Assembly (NCBI GenBank): GCA_034766995.1
Contig: CM068317.1
Span: 36,354,249-36,418,248, forward strand
Source of the DNA: Acanthacorydalis orientalis
Lineage: Eukaryota; Arthropoda; Insecta; Megaloptera; Corydalidae
Direction of reading: 5' to 3'
Length of the DNA stretch: 64,000 nucleotides
The notes beneath the pieces were generated by a model, which was given only the letters and a program-made list of their open reading frames with translations, ran no database searches and was not told the origin of the DNA. This document shows positions 13,058-25,806 of this stretch, one piece after another. The stretch's first letter is position 1. Every line of letters begins with the position of its first letter. Position numbers and translations under genes: made by a program.

Positions 13058-13432
13058 AGTATACAAATTAATTCGGTGCTTTTTCTTAGACAAAATAAAT
13101 GTTTACGGACAAATAAAATTCATTTCAATCCTCAAAATACCCCTCATTATTCTATATAACTTTCTTCCATCTGTCGGGTAACTGATAAATCGCTCGTCGA
13201 AAAAAACATGGCGATTTTGAGTCAATGCAGTCGTAATATATTTTCGAACCTCTTCTACTGTTTGCATATTTTATGCGTCACGACACTTTCCCACAAAGAT
13301 AAACAAATCATTTCAGTCGCTTCGACAGCATTTTTTTCAATTGGAATGCGAAAAATATGCAATGCCTGATATGTTTCCTTGAGGACACCATGGTGTTCAC
13401 TACTATTTTGTTGGGTTATGCTAACTTTTTGA
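13058..13432 (-). mobile_element. Internally deleted mariner element, copy 1
   Basis: A degenerate mariner (Tc1/mariner superfamily) read on the minus strand. Starting at the 3' side, a TA dinucleotide precedes a terminal-like sequence (agtatacaaattaattcgg) that resembles the corresponding end of the element at 49780. The transposase relic inside (13125-13391) keeps the N-terminal start and the extreme C-terminus but lacks the middle. Homology to the 49.8 kb element runs along nearly the whole length. The other terminal repeat is not visible. Confidence 0.8.
13125..13391 (-). pseudogene. Mariner transposase relic, N- and C-ends fused
   Basis: From ATG at 13391 the minus strand reads a mariner-like N-terminus (HIRHCIFFAFQLKKNA, then EATEMICLSLWE). 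After a stop it reads KRFEN, which in intact mariners precedes the second helix-turn-helix. It then jumps directly to the C-terminal signature FFRRAIYQLPDRWKKVI and NNEGYFED-stop. The whole DDD catalytic core between these is missing. In-frame stops and a frame change confirm it is dead. Recognition is from the well-conserved mariner end motifs; the exact subfamily is not determined. Confidence 0.8.
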
Positions 13433-14827
13433 TCTAAGTAGAGAATTTACAGGAAACAATAACGTAGTTGTAATTTAAATGTGTCAGAAATTAAATTTAA
13501 ATAAAAAAACGTTTATTATTATTTTCTCTATACATATGAATTTCACTTAAATGATTAAATTATTTATTAAGATTATTGATTAAGTTATTATTATACGTTT
13601 CTGTTCAGTATTATTCATTTCAAACAAATTTGTATTAATAACATCAAATAAAAGTGAGAATAGTTTAAATTATTACTTCATTTGCTTTTCTTACATTTTT
13701 CATTTTTGTTAAATATTTTAATTCATTCAACATTATTTTCAAAATAATTGTTTATAGTTGAATATATAAATTAAATTCTATTTATATTAATATTAATTTC
13801 GTATATTTTATAATAAAATTGTCGTGTTAAAACGAATTCAACATAAAAGAGTATATATATATATATTTAATATTTATTAAAAAATCATGAAAATGCTATT
13901 AACACTTTTTCTGTTTAAAATGCTAAAAAAATGTGTGAATGAAGAAAGTGAGTTTTAAATATTAATTTTTATTTATTTTTCTTAATTTCACTTCATATTT
14001 TCTTTACTCCGGTCTTTTTAAATTGCAAAAGGAAACGTTTTTTTCCTTGTTGATATTTTCTTGACATTAAATCTTTATGTAGATAAATAAATCCGTCTTA
14101 ACGGTTTCTGCTCTATTAAGTTGTAGTTAATATTTATGTTGAATATATAAATATATGAACTTGAATAACCATTCTTTTAAAATATAAATGATTCTTACAA
14201 CGTAAAATACAAGTTAAAAATTTACATTGCTTTTTTAAATGCTATAAAAATGATTCTTCGAAATAGCATTAATTAAACAATTCTTTTTACTACTAAATTT
14301 CATTCAGATATTTATTTTAATACCCTATATTCAATTTTCAGAATATGAAATAATAAAGAAGAAACACTATTTTATTCTATTAACACTAATAAGAATCAAT
14401 TTTTTTATGTTCCATATTGTCTAAAAAATGTTAAATAAACTTTCTGTTTTGTAACAGTTCCAAAAAAATGTTTCTATTAAGTTAAATAAATGATACATTC
14501 TTCATTTTTAATAAAAATTCATCTACAAAAACTATTTTTTTGTAATTTTCTATTAAACATAGCCACATACACACACACATTATATATATATATACCTATA
14601 TATGCTACATTAGCTTTAAAATGTTTCTGATATTACAATTGATTTTTTTAATACGGTTCATCAGTTATTTTTATTTCTCAATGAGAATTCAACTTGAATG
14701 ACAAACTAGAATTCGAAGACAATGCGACAAATTTTCTTTTAGTAGTCTATTGTTCCTTGTAATTTTCGTTCACATTTCTCCTTTTATTTTTCTTATAATT
14801 TGATTGTCTCGTAAAAAAATTCTCAAT

Positions 14828-14859
<32 letters not shown>

Positions 14860-15940
14860 TTCATTTACAGAAAATAATTTTAAATTCTTATATTTAATTA
14901 CACTGTTTCATAAATATACCTTCTTTGTGATAAAACTTAAATTTCATATTTTGTTTTAACCTGTATTCAAATTTTCTCTATTACACAAAAGGATTAAGTG
15001 AATCTTAGTTTTTCCTCAAATATAAAACTATGATCTAATTTTCTTCAGATTATTTGATGTATTTTTATTGCATAAATTAAAATACAACAACTGTTAATTT
15101 CTAGGTAAATTTTTCTTCAGTGTTCAGTTCAGTTCATCATCAGGTAGTTTAGACTCTACTTAACTTGGTATCGCATTTCTTTTATTAAAGTATTTTAATT
15201 AATGTATTCTACATGTTAATTATTAATTACGTTTAGATTTTCTGATCAAAATCTGTGGTTAAAACCAAAAAATATATTTTAAACGATTCGTATTCCATGT
15301 TATTATATTAGTTTAGAATATTTGTTATGTTGATCATTTTATAGTTGTCTAAAAAAATTTGCAAATATTTTAAAATAACTGCCTTGTAGCCTGCCTTTCT
15401 ACTTTTTTTTCTATTCTCATTCATTATGAATATTTTGAGAATCATTCATTATCTCTCCAATTAACGAATTTAAATATTCTATTCTTGATTTTAGTTTTAC
15501 TGATTTGTCAAAACCTATTTTTCAAATAAAAAAACATCTCTCTTTCTCAATTCATTGCTTCGATCAACTATTTCATCAGGCTGAAATTATTGTGAAAAAG
15601 ATTACTTCTTTATTCAGTTTACAGTTTTTACTGAATATTGTTGTATTTACTACGAACTGAAAAGTGGAGATAAAATATCAATAGTGATACGTATTTTTTC
15701 TAAGTAAGTAATAGCTGGATTGTAACATTTTTCTTTCCTAGATCAGTGTTTTTCTTCTTGATTTTTTTATAGTAAGTTATTTATCTCTGCTGTTCAGTTC
15801 TTAGAAAAAGCAATAATATTTACTAGAACCAAGCAAGTAAATCAAATAAAAAGTAATCATTTTTAAATTTTCACAATCGTGTTAGCAATACTTTTATATT
15901 TCAGATTAATCATAATTTGTTTTATTTTTTAACTTAATAG

Positions 15941-15999
<59 letters not shown>

Positions 16000-16290
16000 C
16001 AGCTTGTATTATTATTACTGATGTGTATGCCTACTATAATATTCTGAAGAATCGATGAATGATGAAGAAGTTTTAATTACATTTTTGAATAATACATCTA
16101 GAAATATATAGATAAAAACGTATCCAAAATCATTTCATGCAACAGAAGTGCTGTTGAATAGTGTTATATATCTATTAAATGAAAAAAGTAGAAAAATCAC
16201 TCTTTTTCATTAAATTGTCTTCAAAAATTCTGAATTTTAAAAAAAAAAAACAACTCGCTTATTAAAAAACATAAGTAAGAAATTAATATA

Positions 16291-16344
<54 letters not shown>

Positions 16345-18840
16345 CTTCATAAAAACAATTAATTTAAGAATCGAGATTCGTTCTTTATTTATTTTTTTAA
16401 AAAAATTAAAAATGGCATAAATGCTTATAAAATACGAAATCATTCTATAATTAATAATATTATAAAGTATATTACAAACTAATTAATAACAAGAGGTAAC
16501 ATAAAACTTTGTTTCTAAATAGAAGATCGATTACAGAACCCTTTTGTCTGTAGTACAGGATTGTGTCCATGTTCATATAATCCTTTGTTTTCGGCAGATC
16601 AACTCATTTTAAATATGATATATCTATTTATTAGTATTAAATTAATTTAGATGTCGATTATCTGGTTTAAATAATTTAATGAACATAACTCTTCAGATCA
16701 AATATGTATTAAACTGATATAATGATATCATATTTGTTTAAAGTTGTGCGAATGGTTTTCTTAGAAATATTTTTCAAAATTTTAATTTAGACAGTAATCA
16801 ATACTTTTATTTTACGAACTGAAGATAAATATCTTTATTATAATATAAAATTCAACATTATTTTCTTTTGTAACTTTATATTCTAATTATGTCGTATTTA
16901 TTTATTTTACACTCATTTGCAATTTAAATAAGTAAACAATACCTGTCGAGTCATTTAATTAAATGTATCAATTCTATTTTTAATCAACACTGGAACATTA
17001 AATATATAAGTTTTTTATTGACAATAATATTTTTATATTAGTTTGATTTAATCATTTTTTATTATTATTAATAAGTTCAGAACTTAGAAGTCTAAATCAT
17101 GTGTCAATAATTAACAGTGATTTATTTTTTATGCATAGGTTTTTTAATTTGTCCTTTGTATAATTAGTCGCCTTAGTCTCCTTTGTATATAAGTATTTTG
17201 TATGATTAGTCGTTTTGTAGCAAATAAATTTCAGTTTTAATACAAAGAAAAATATTAAGTATGGTTCTTTGATATTATTTTTAATCAATCTCCCTCTCTC
17301 TTTCTCTTTCTTTCTCTCTCCCTCGATATATATACATACAAAATACATCTTTGTTTTTGTATATATATTTGCAGAATAATATGATCATATTTGAGTGTGA
17401 CGAATAAAAAAAGGTCATTAAAGAAACGTTATAGCAAATATCTTAAAAATGTAGCAAGTTTGAAAACCTGGTACGTTAAAAATATAATATAAACAGTTTA
17501 TAAGAAAAAAAGGTAACCTTTAGAAATTTCGCTATAAAAAAGACGTGAAAGTGAAGAAAATTTTACGAGATTGTTCAATGACGTGTTATATGTTTCAGAA
17601 AATGTATAAGATGAGGTTTTTGCCGAAGAGGAACAAGTAAACATTTTATCTGCATTATACAAAATATGAGAGATCGTTTTTCGAACAATATTCGTATACA
17701 GTATGAATAAATAATATTTATATATCTATATCTTTCGGATTTGATGAAAAATCAATTGAAAATCGGTTGCTTATTTTTTATAATATAGTTATATGAAAAT
17801 ATATACATAGACATACGTTATGTATTTATATATATATCATAAATGATGTGTAATATTTTATGTAATCTTTATTTATTGTTATATTTTATATAAATTCTAT
17901 TGCATACATTTGAAAAATCTCTGAGCACTGTTATTAAAACAGAAATAACATGCTGTTTTTCAGTCGAATATACACAGCAGGTGTGAAGTTTTTTATACAA
18001 AATATTTTTTTGGTTCTATATATAAAATGTTCAGTTCTGTATTATTTGTAAGCTTTTATGATATATTTATTATTTTTTTCGTTTAATTTTTAATGAATGT
18101 AATTTTAAATTTAACAGAATATTTTTAATATTTTTCAACCTACGCAGACAATTATTAAATGTCAAATTTACTATCACATTTGAAAGTCTTTAAGAATGTT
18201 TTTATTTTTAATTTTATAAGATTTAAGTTCAAAGTTTAAGTTAAGTTTATGTTTGTTTATTGAATGAAAAAAATATGAATTATTTTTCAAAGTTTAAAGA
18301 TCATTGTTTCAGAATTATGAATTTTTTATAAACAGATTTCATTAAAATGTAATAAAGATACATATTCTATAAGTGGGATATTAATTGGATAATAATTAAT
18401 TCTTGTAATTTCTAATTTGATTAGAGAACTAGTTTTGTATTAAATGTATTTACATAAATTATAGGATAAAAAATTGCCAATGATGTTTTCTTATAGTATT
18501 GATACATGGTAGCTTAATAATAATAACTTTAGAAATATCTGATTAGGGTAGTAAATGTAATAGAATGGATTGAAATAAGAAATGAATCTTTAAAAATGAT
18601 TTCCACTTCATGTTCCTAAATGCTTTCATTATCACATAAAATAGTTTTTACATTAAGGAACGATGTTCATTCCAGACACAAGAAAATCTAGATTATGAAA
18701 TCGAATGAATCTTCACTACATCCTCCGCAAAATAAGTTGCGAGTATTCGAATGTATTAATCGTAAATTTAGAAGTTTGGAGTGGTCTTGTGGATTGAAGG
18801 TTTTTCACTAAATGATGAAACATTTTTCTTGATCCCCCAA
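13433..18840. other. AT-rich stretch without recognised gene
   Basis: No supportable exon. It has TA arrays at 14828-14851, 15942-15999 and 16289-16336, a pyrimidine tract at 17290-17322 and a T7A7 palindrome at 16392-16405. A slightly GC-richer piece at 16520-16610 lies after a possible acceptor and stays open for about 28 codons, but has no downstream donor and was not called. Confidence 0.5.
15942..15999. repeat. (TA)n microsatellite
   Basis: TA run of about 50 bases followed by gtatatac. Confidence 0.95.
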
Positions 18841-18843
18841 CAG

Positions 18844-18978
18844 AGTCACATATTGCATCTCGACCAACGAAGCTTCAAAGTGCCCACAAAGCCCTGTATT
18901 TTTAGTTTTTATTTAATATATGTGTTTTCCCATCAATGCAGGCATCCTGAGATGCTGATATCGACAGTATGCAAATGA
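18844..18978 (+). CDS. Possible exon after consensus acceptor
   Basis: A good acceptor (cttgatcccccaacag, ending 18843) is followed by a GC-richer open frame, SHILHLDQRSFKVPTKP, that runs to a TGA at 18976-18978. A second acceptor-like site (ttcccatcaatgcag, ending at 18942) lies inside, so the segment may be two exons separated by a very short intron. The first reading is phase 0 and so is compatible with the donor at 4163, giving a possible very small protein, but 14.7 kb separates them. No family was recognised. Confidence 0.25.
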   Translation, partial: SHILHLDQRSFKVPTKPCIFSFYLIYVFSHQCRHPEMLISTVCK

Positions 18979-19065
18979 ATGAGTGTGCTCTCATCAAGAA
19001 AAATTGAAAATTTTAATTTTATCACTAATTGGATAATAAGAACTTATGTTTTTTTTGTTTGTCAT

Positions 19066-19072
<7 letters not shown>

Positions 19073-19136
<64 letters not shown>
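19073..19136. repeat. (TA)n microsatellite
   Basis: TA run with one GTA interruption. A Tyr-Ile frame on the minus strand derives from it. Confidence 0.95.
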
Positions 19137-19139
<3 letters not shown>

Positions 19140-19140
<1 letters not shown>

Positions 19141-20596
19141 AAATTTTAATTTGAAGTGACACTTTAATAACTATGATAGAGTCCTTAGTTCTTCTTTTTT
19201 GAGTCTGCATGTTTTTATCTATTATTTATGATGTGAATTGATACAATTTTATATACTTACGAAACTATTTATTAAAAAATTAATGTATTTATTAAAATTG
19301 CATTAAAGAATTATCATATAAAGTAATAATTTATCAAAGAAAAACAGACACACAGAAGATCAAAGTTTACAAATATATATTTATTTTACAATATCCTTCT
19401 CACAAAAGAATCTAAAATAAGAACAATAAATATATAAATAAAGTTTTCTCGTTAAAGTTTCGACCTTGTACTTTACCATCTCACGTTTCTAGCTCTCTAA
19501 TCGAGTGTTCTGTTTATTTCATGGCTATCGTTTCCTCTCGCAGTACGTACGCCTCATTCCATTACAATTGACTTATTTATTCATGGGTTGTGTTGTATGA
19601 ACACAATACGTGTAATTGTACTGAATTCAAAACCTTTCAAAGTTCCATGGATTTAAATGCATAAGATGATAACGAACAAGTTCAAGTAACGTATACTATG
19701 TTTGTTTTTCGATATTTATTATTTAAAAAATCATTTACTTGTGATATTTTATTAAAATGATTCTATGGAACTAGTCCACGACAAAAGGAAAAATCGTTCT
19801 TCGAATGTCGGTTAATTAATTGAACGTAGCCTCAATTGAAAGAATTACTATAAGATTGAAAGATTCGATTATTTTTAACAAATTATAGCAGTGTCGTTTT
19901 TATACTAATTTTTAGAATGTGGTTATTTGTTTGAAGTGAAATTTAAAACTCTTTGAAAATTTTTTCGTCTTATTCAAAAGAAAAATTATATGCTATTAAA
20001 ATAAAATGTAATATTTGTTAACTAAATTTTCGTTTATCAATTTTCTTTCATCATGTTTTTGCTCGTTATAATGATTTATTATACAATTGAGATATTGATT
20101 TATAGGATCGTATCACTTTTATCAGAACATTTTGCATTTATTTTAAAAATACTTTCTTGAAAATAATCTAATTGATTTATTTTTCAAGACTGTTCGACTA
20201 ACAATTTTATTTTATATTCTTTAATTTAAAATAATCTCTATTTTATAAATAATTTATAAAAGAGTTCTTTAGTTTTTAGTTCGAAAATAATCATAAAAAT
20301 ATTTGAATAGTAATATTTTAATGTTCAATTAAACCTACATGTAAAAATTATTAATCAGTATTTACATTATATGTATATGAGTAAAAGTGTATTCATGTTT
20401 AACGAAACGTAAAATTAACTATTAAATAGATATAATTTATTTGATGTTTCGTTCCGTATAATAAAACTTTTAAATTTTATTTGTTAACTGTGATATGCTT
20501 AAAGGTATAACGTAATATAGTTTTAAAATTTTAAATATGTAACATTAAATTAATATTATGAAACTTTCACAAAAACTCATAAATACTGCCATATAC

Positions 20597-20647
<51 letters not shown>

Positions 20648-20665
20648 TATATCCATATCTATCTA

Positions 20666-20734
<69 letters not shown>

Positions 20735-22368
20735 GTAGGTAGAAATGTATTTTTGTACATATGAATAAAATAGAAAATAAACATTATAAAGGTAAAACAT
20801 TCAAAGTTACTTCAGGATAGATGTAATTAGTGTTGAACCGTTAATAAGTTGTGTTAGTTACGTTTATATTTCTCTTAAAAGTACTTTAGAGCTATAGAGG
20901 CTCTCGAGATAAATTAAACATGTTTTATATATTTCACTCCATAATAGACTACACAGCATGAATACTAATTTTCAACTTATCAAATTCTCATCATAAAGTA
21001 TGTAATCACCAGTTGCTATTTAATTCGTCCTGTCATTTTTCTCTTTCTCTCTCTCTCTTTATATATATATATATATATATATTTATATACGTTTTAAAAA
21101 TTAAACTTTATTAAGTATTTTTAACCACGGAATAATCTCTCTTTAAAAAATTCAAACATGACAACAATGAGATAAAAGTCATGTATAATTCATGACACAT
21201 CTGTTAATTTCAAAAAAATGTAACAATTTTTCATTTTATTTATAAACAAATTATATTTACTTTGCTTCTTAAGCTGACGTTACTATAAATATTAATCAAA
21301 AAAAAAACATAGATAAAATAATGCCAACTATTTATAATATTTTAATTATCTTTTTTCTTCTCTTATAAATTAAAATTCCTCTGAGAATTTATATCAGTTT
21401 CTTTATACCTATGGTGAAAGACAGGTAGATATTTATTCAAGTTTAATTACAAGTATATATATTTATTTCAAATAGTTGACTTAAACGAAATTAGTTTTAT
21501 TTCAAATGAAAATGTTCATTAAAATTAAAATTGATTTTATTATGAATTTTTATGAATTATAGTTATTTTCTACGTTTTTTCAAATTTGAACAGTGAGGAA
21601 CTTTAATTTTATGGTTAAATTTCAAAAAATATACGATAGAAAAGAAAATATTGATGTTATTTTGGACATTGCATTAAAAATATAGTTTTAAATAATCCTT
21701 TTGTTCATTTTCAAATCAGTATGTAAAATGAGACCAGAAATTTAAGTGACTAAATTATAAACAATAATTCGTTTTGCATCTGATTTGTAGAAATTAAGTC
21801 TCTCTCAGTAAGTTTAATAAAAAGCAAATATCGATTAAATGTTAACATAGAACGAGAAATTATTGTAGCGTTCCTGAATATGAAAATTAGATTTTAAAAT
21901 TATACATCGGTAACAAGCTCATGTTACAAATTAGAAAAATGAATTGTTTTTTATATAACGAAGTTATGAAAACAAAATTTATAACTGTGACATAGTCATT
22001 GTATTTTCTTGTAGAATTTTATTGAAAAATAACTGGAAATAATATATATTGGAATAAAAAAAATTATTTATATTTTTAACATACTGTTATGATACATTAT
22101 ATTCTCTTCAATACTTTATTTATATTTTTTTAAATGTCACCATTTCAAATTAAATTTCTTCTATACTTTCAACACTTGAGTTTTGAAAAACGTAGAAAAA
22201 ACTAAAACGAAACTACGATTTCTCAAAATTCAAATTCTTTAAAATTAAATTGAATTTTAATGACGAATTTTTAAAATTTGATTATCTTCTTATATTTTTG
22301 ACTTATATCTTCTTAAAATAAATAGTTAATTATCACTAACCCTGAAATCGATAAATATACACACACAC

Positions 22369-22401
<33 letters not shown>

Positions 22402-22815
22402 CTTATATATAAGCGGGCGTTAATGATCTTAGTTGTCGATATGTCCCTAAACATTAAATAACCGATCAAAAACTTGTATATAAAATAATAAAGAAAAATT
22501 ATATACCCATTTATATAACATATAATACCCACTTGTACAATATATATTTTTTTCAAAAAACAACTAATAATTTCTACGTGTATATATATATATATATATA
22601 TACATATATGTGTGTGTGTATGTGTGAAAATTAAAAATATGTAACATTAAATATTTAGAAGGTTTAATAACAATGATTTATTATTCAACGATATATACAT
22701 CATACATTTATTCTGCTAAATAATTGATTGAATTTGTTTAATGGATTTTGAAGTTAAATATTGAATGGAATTGTAGTACGTTGATAAATTACACACAATA
22801 ATTCTAAATCCGATT
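19140..22815. other. AT-rich stretch without recognised gene
   Basis: A GC-richer patch at 19460-19620 (cgacc..., ctctcgcagtacgtacgcc) could be a conserved non-coding element, but no exon is supported. The rest is AT-rich with compound microsatellites. Confidence 0.5.
20595..20733. repeat. Compound (TA)n-(TATC)-(TC)n-(TA)n array
   Basis: A TA array, a tatctatcta segment, about ten TC units and a second TA array follow in order, about 139 bases in all. It is the most complex microsatellite in this half of the window. Confidence 0.95.
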
Positions 22816-22819
22816 AAAA

Positions 22820-22960
22820 ATGAAATACAAAAAACCTGAATCAGGATGTCGTAAACATAAAATCCACGTCTCTGGAGTACCATACCACAATCCAGAAAAC
22901 GAATTCGTCACTGACTCGGAAAATAAATTTCATTGTGTTACAAATGAAATAATGTTTTAA
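22820..22960 (+). CDS. Small ORF, 46 codons, coding-like
   Basis: ATG at 22820 opens 46 codons ending at TAA 22958-22960. Residue composition is balanced and unlike the surrounding noise (MKYKKPESGCRKHKIHVSG, then VPYHNPENEFVTDSEN). The interval is locally richer in G+C. There is an in-frame stop upstream, no signal peptide and no membrane segment. It contains two Cys and several His, without a recognisable metal-binding spacing. It could be a single-exon microprotein, a terminal exon, or a decayed gene fragment. I do not recognise it. Confidence 0.35.
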   Translation: MKYKKPESGCRKHKIHVSGVPYHNPENEFVTDSENKFHCVTNEIMF

Positions 22961-23015
22961 CCAATTTTCGTTTCAAAAAAGACGTTCTACTGAAAACTAG
23001 TAGAACTTGAATTAA

Positions 23016-23063
<48 letters not shown>

Positions 23064-23190
23064 AATTGATAATATATAAGTGTTTTCTTTGATCTCTTAG
23101 AATAGAAAAAGTATATAATACTTCAAAATTCTAATTGACGTTTTAACAAATTTTTCATTAAGTTAATATTGACTTTTGGGAAGTCAAAAA

Positions 23191-23198
23191 TGACGTCA
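23191..23198. promoter_or_regulatory. Second perfect CRE (TGACGTCA)
   Basis: Full CRE consensus located just after a short inverted repeat (gacttttgggaagtc). No adjacent start codon or exon was identified, so function is uncertain. Confidence 0.2.
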
Positions 23199-23478
23199 GT
23201 AAAAGTTTTTCAATAATATATCTGTTCTAAAGTATAAAAGAAACTTTAATGTTTTACTTTTGAATTATTTATAGTCTGGAAATTTCAGTTCAATTAAAAT
23301 TATTAATTAATATTTTAAACATTTTATGAAAGTGTGATTTTGGCTTAATTGTGTATACATTTATAATTATTTTTAGACACACCCCCACCCATACATATAT
23401 ATATATATATATATAAATATATATGTTTGTGTGTGTGAGAGAGAGACATATTTAACTACCCACTTATAAATGCATTAA

Positions 23479-23519
23479 TAATTAGTTATTTTTTATTATA
23501 CTGTTATAATAACTAATTA
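23479..23519. repeat. Hairpin: 12-bp perfect inverted repeat
   Basis: taattagttatt (23479-23490) and its exact reverse complement aataactaatta (23508-23519) enclose a 17-base spacer. Confidence 0.8.
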
Positions 23520-24306
23520 GTTATCAGTTATTGTACTATTTAAAAATATGCTAATATTTTTTAAAGATAATATATATTTCCACTATATTTAATTATATTA
23601 ATACTATATATTACTGTTTGTATAATAAAACATAATTCACAACAAACATTTTTCTGATCAAAAATGTTTAATAAATCATTATTTATTACATTTGTTTATT
23701 GCTTATACGAATTAAAAAGACATATTTACTCTTTTTATATCAGAATGATATTTTGGTTTTATTATTTCTCTACATAATTTATATTTGAATATAAAATTAA
23801 ATTTCAACCATTGAAAAATGTTTAACCATCCGAGACAATATTTAACAATTTTTGTGTATCAACTAGTTTTTCCTTTCACATTTAAATGTAATTAATTTAC
23901 ATTCTTGATTAGAATAAAATGTGAAATAACAAAATAAGGTATTTTATTTCTTTTTCAAGAAATAAAAAGTAATATATTTAATTTAATTTTTAAATTCAAT
24001 TATTTTTTTTAAAAAAAGAAAATACTGTTTCAAAATGTAATTCAAACCGATTACATTAAAAAAATAACTTATATAATACACAGTTATTTTAAAAAAGGAG
24101 TATTGAAAAATGATGATTTTCAATTTAATAACTTTTACTTCATTTTTTATTTTTTCCGAGAAAAATACAGAATTATTCTTTTAAAACGAAAAGATATATT
24201 TTCATAAATTCATTATTTAGTTATATTCTTAATAAAATTGTTTCATTGTATCATTTTCGTTTCTTTTTTAAATAATAAACATTTCCATCTCTTTCTTCAT
24301 CTCTTT

Positions 24307-24357
<51 letters not shown>

Positions 24358-24439
24358 TCTATTTTTTTATTGATATGAGTATACGGGAATATTTTAGTGT
24401 AGGAAATTTGTTAATACGTCCCGTAAGAAAAGTTTGTAA

Positions 24440-24975
24440 AAAGCATACTAGACATCAGAAAACACATTTCGAAATTTGACAAACTCATCTAACAATCTAC
24501 GTGTAAGCAATTTCGTGACACCAAAATCAGTAACACAAAAAAGGAACATTCAAGCAAGAAGTTCTACGAAACACGCAACAGAGTTTCAACGTACCTGGTG
24601 TGACCGAACCTAACATGAACAGAATTAAGAACCTCATCGTAGATCTCATCCCACGGGAAGAATAGTGTGCTTTGTGCCACAGTGTAATACACGTGACGCC
24701 CAACCTAGGTATCGATCTTCAGACAAACATACATACATACACACACATACACGTACTGCTAGGTTCCCTACATAGTTATACACGTCGACGTACCTGCAAT
24801 AAAGTTACACTGCATCCGAAGACGAAGAGTTATAACCGACAACCAGTCTCAACATTTAAAGACACCTACATAAAGTTTATGTATATACTGAGACTTTATA
24901 CGGAACGTTATTGTTTTCTTGCATTGTCGTCTGGAAATAATACTTATCTATTTTTCCTAACAAGATTTATATGAT
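24440..24975. other. GC-richer island, possible non-coding exon
   Basis: About 500 bases richer in C and A (many CAC, ACC and ACG) than their flanks, containing acatac/acacac runs and CpG-rich pieces such as cacgtcgacgtacctg. A 100-codon frame starting with TTG covers part of it, but it has no ATG near its start and a composition reflecting CA repeats. I read the segment as a possible lncRNA exon or conserved element, not protein coding. Confidence 0.3.
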
Positions 24976-25482
24976 ATTATGTTTCTATCAGTACGAAAGT
25001 TCTTTTAATAACAGTGTACGAATTGAATACCGTATTTAAATAAATGTCGATATAACTTAAACAAACAATTTATTATTCTTGTTTCTAAAATTAATATATT
25101 CAATATACTAATCCAAATTACCTTGAGATACTATTATAAACTCTATTATCTTGGTTGTACATTTATCGATAAAATTATTAGCTTTAAGATATAATAATAG
25201 ACTCGATAAAGTTTATAATCAAATTTATGAGTTTACGTTTAACTTCATGTAAATATTTTAACAGTACCTTATATTGCATGCTAGTTTGGTTTTATTACTT
25301 TTAGATGTTAAAATATGCAAGTCAATATGGTAGCATAATTATTTAAACAATTAACTTACTTCAAAGATTGTTTTACAACTTGTACAATTAACTTTTTAAT
25401 CTTTTTTATTGTACTGAAAATTAGTTAATATTAAACTCTTGAATTGAAATAACGAGTCCAACTCGCCATTACCTTTCTATTA

Positions 25483-25645
25483 GGTTGGTAGAAAAATAAT
25501 TGCGGTTTGTTTTCTGAATTCTAACCATAATTATTTTCAATGAAAGTATTATTTCGTCAGTGTCATCATTTTTTTATTAATATCTTTTTAAAGTACATTT
25601 TGGGAACATTGGCTTTGCTTCAAAATGGACCATTGAATTTGATTA
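25483..25645 (+). mobile_element. Mariner 5' fragment
   Basis: After tctatta the sequence ggttggtagaaaaataattg matches the terminal repeat of the mariner at 33476-34046. Homology then continues inward for about 160 bases (ctgaattctaacc, ttttcaatgaaa, then aacattgg...ccattgaatt) and stops before the transposase start. Only the 5' end is present. It is the same family as the 33.5 kb copy, read in the plus direction. Confidence 0.75.
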
Positions 25646-25721
25646 TAATAATTCACTTAATTTTCTATATAAATAGATGTTTATAACATTACTTATCAAA
25701 AAAAATATGTATATAATTTAA

Positions 25722-25722
25722 T

Positions 25723-25759
<37 letters not shown>

Positions 25760-25806
25760 ATATGTGTGTATGTGTGTGTGTGTGTATGTGTGTGTGATGT
25801 GTGTGT
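25722..25806. repeat. Compound (TA)n(TG)n microsatellite
   Basis: TA units change into TG units reading along the plus strand. Confidence 0.95.

Noticed and set aside
24672..24974. 100-codon plus-strand ORF
   Set aside because: Begins with TTG, is driven by CA-rich composition, and has no recognisable protein features.
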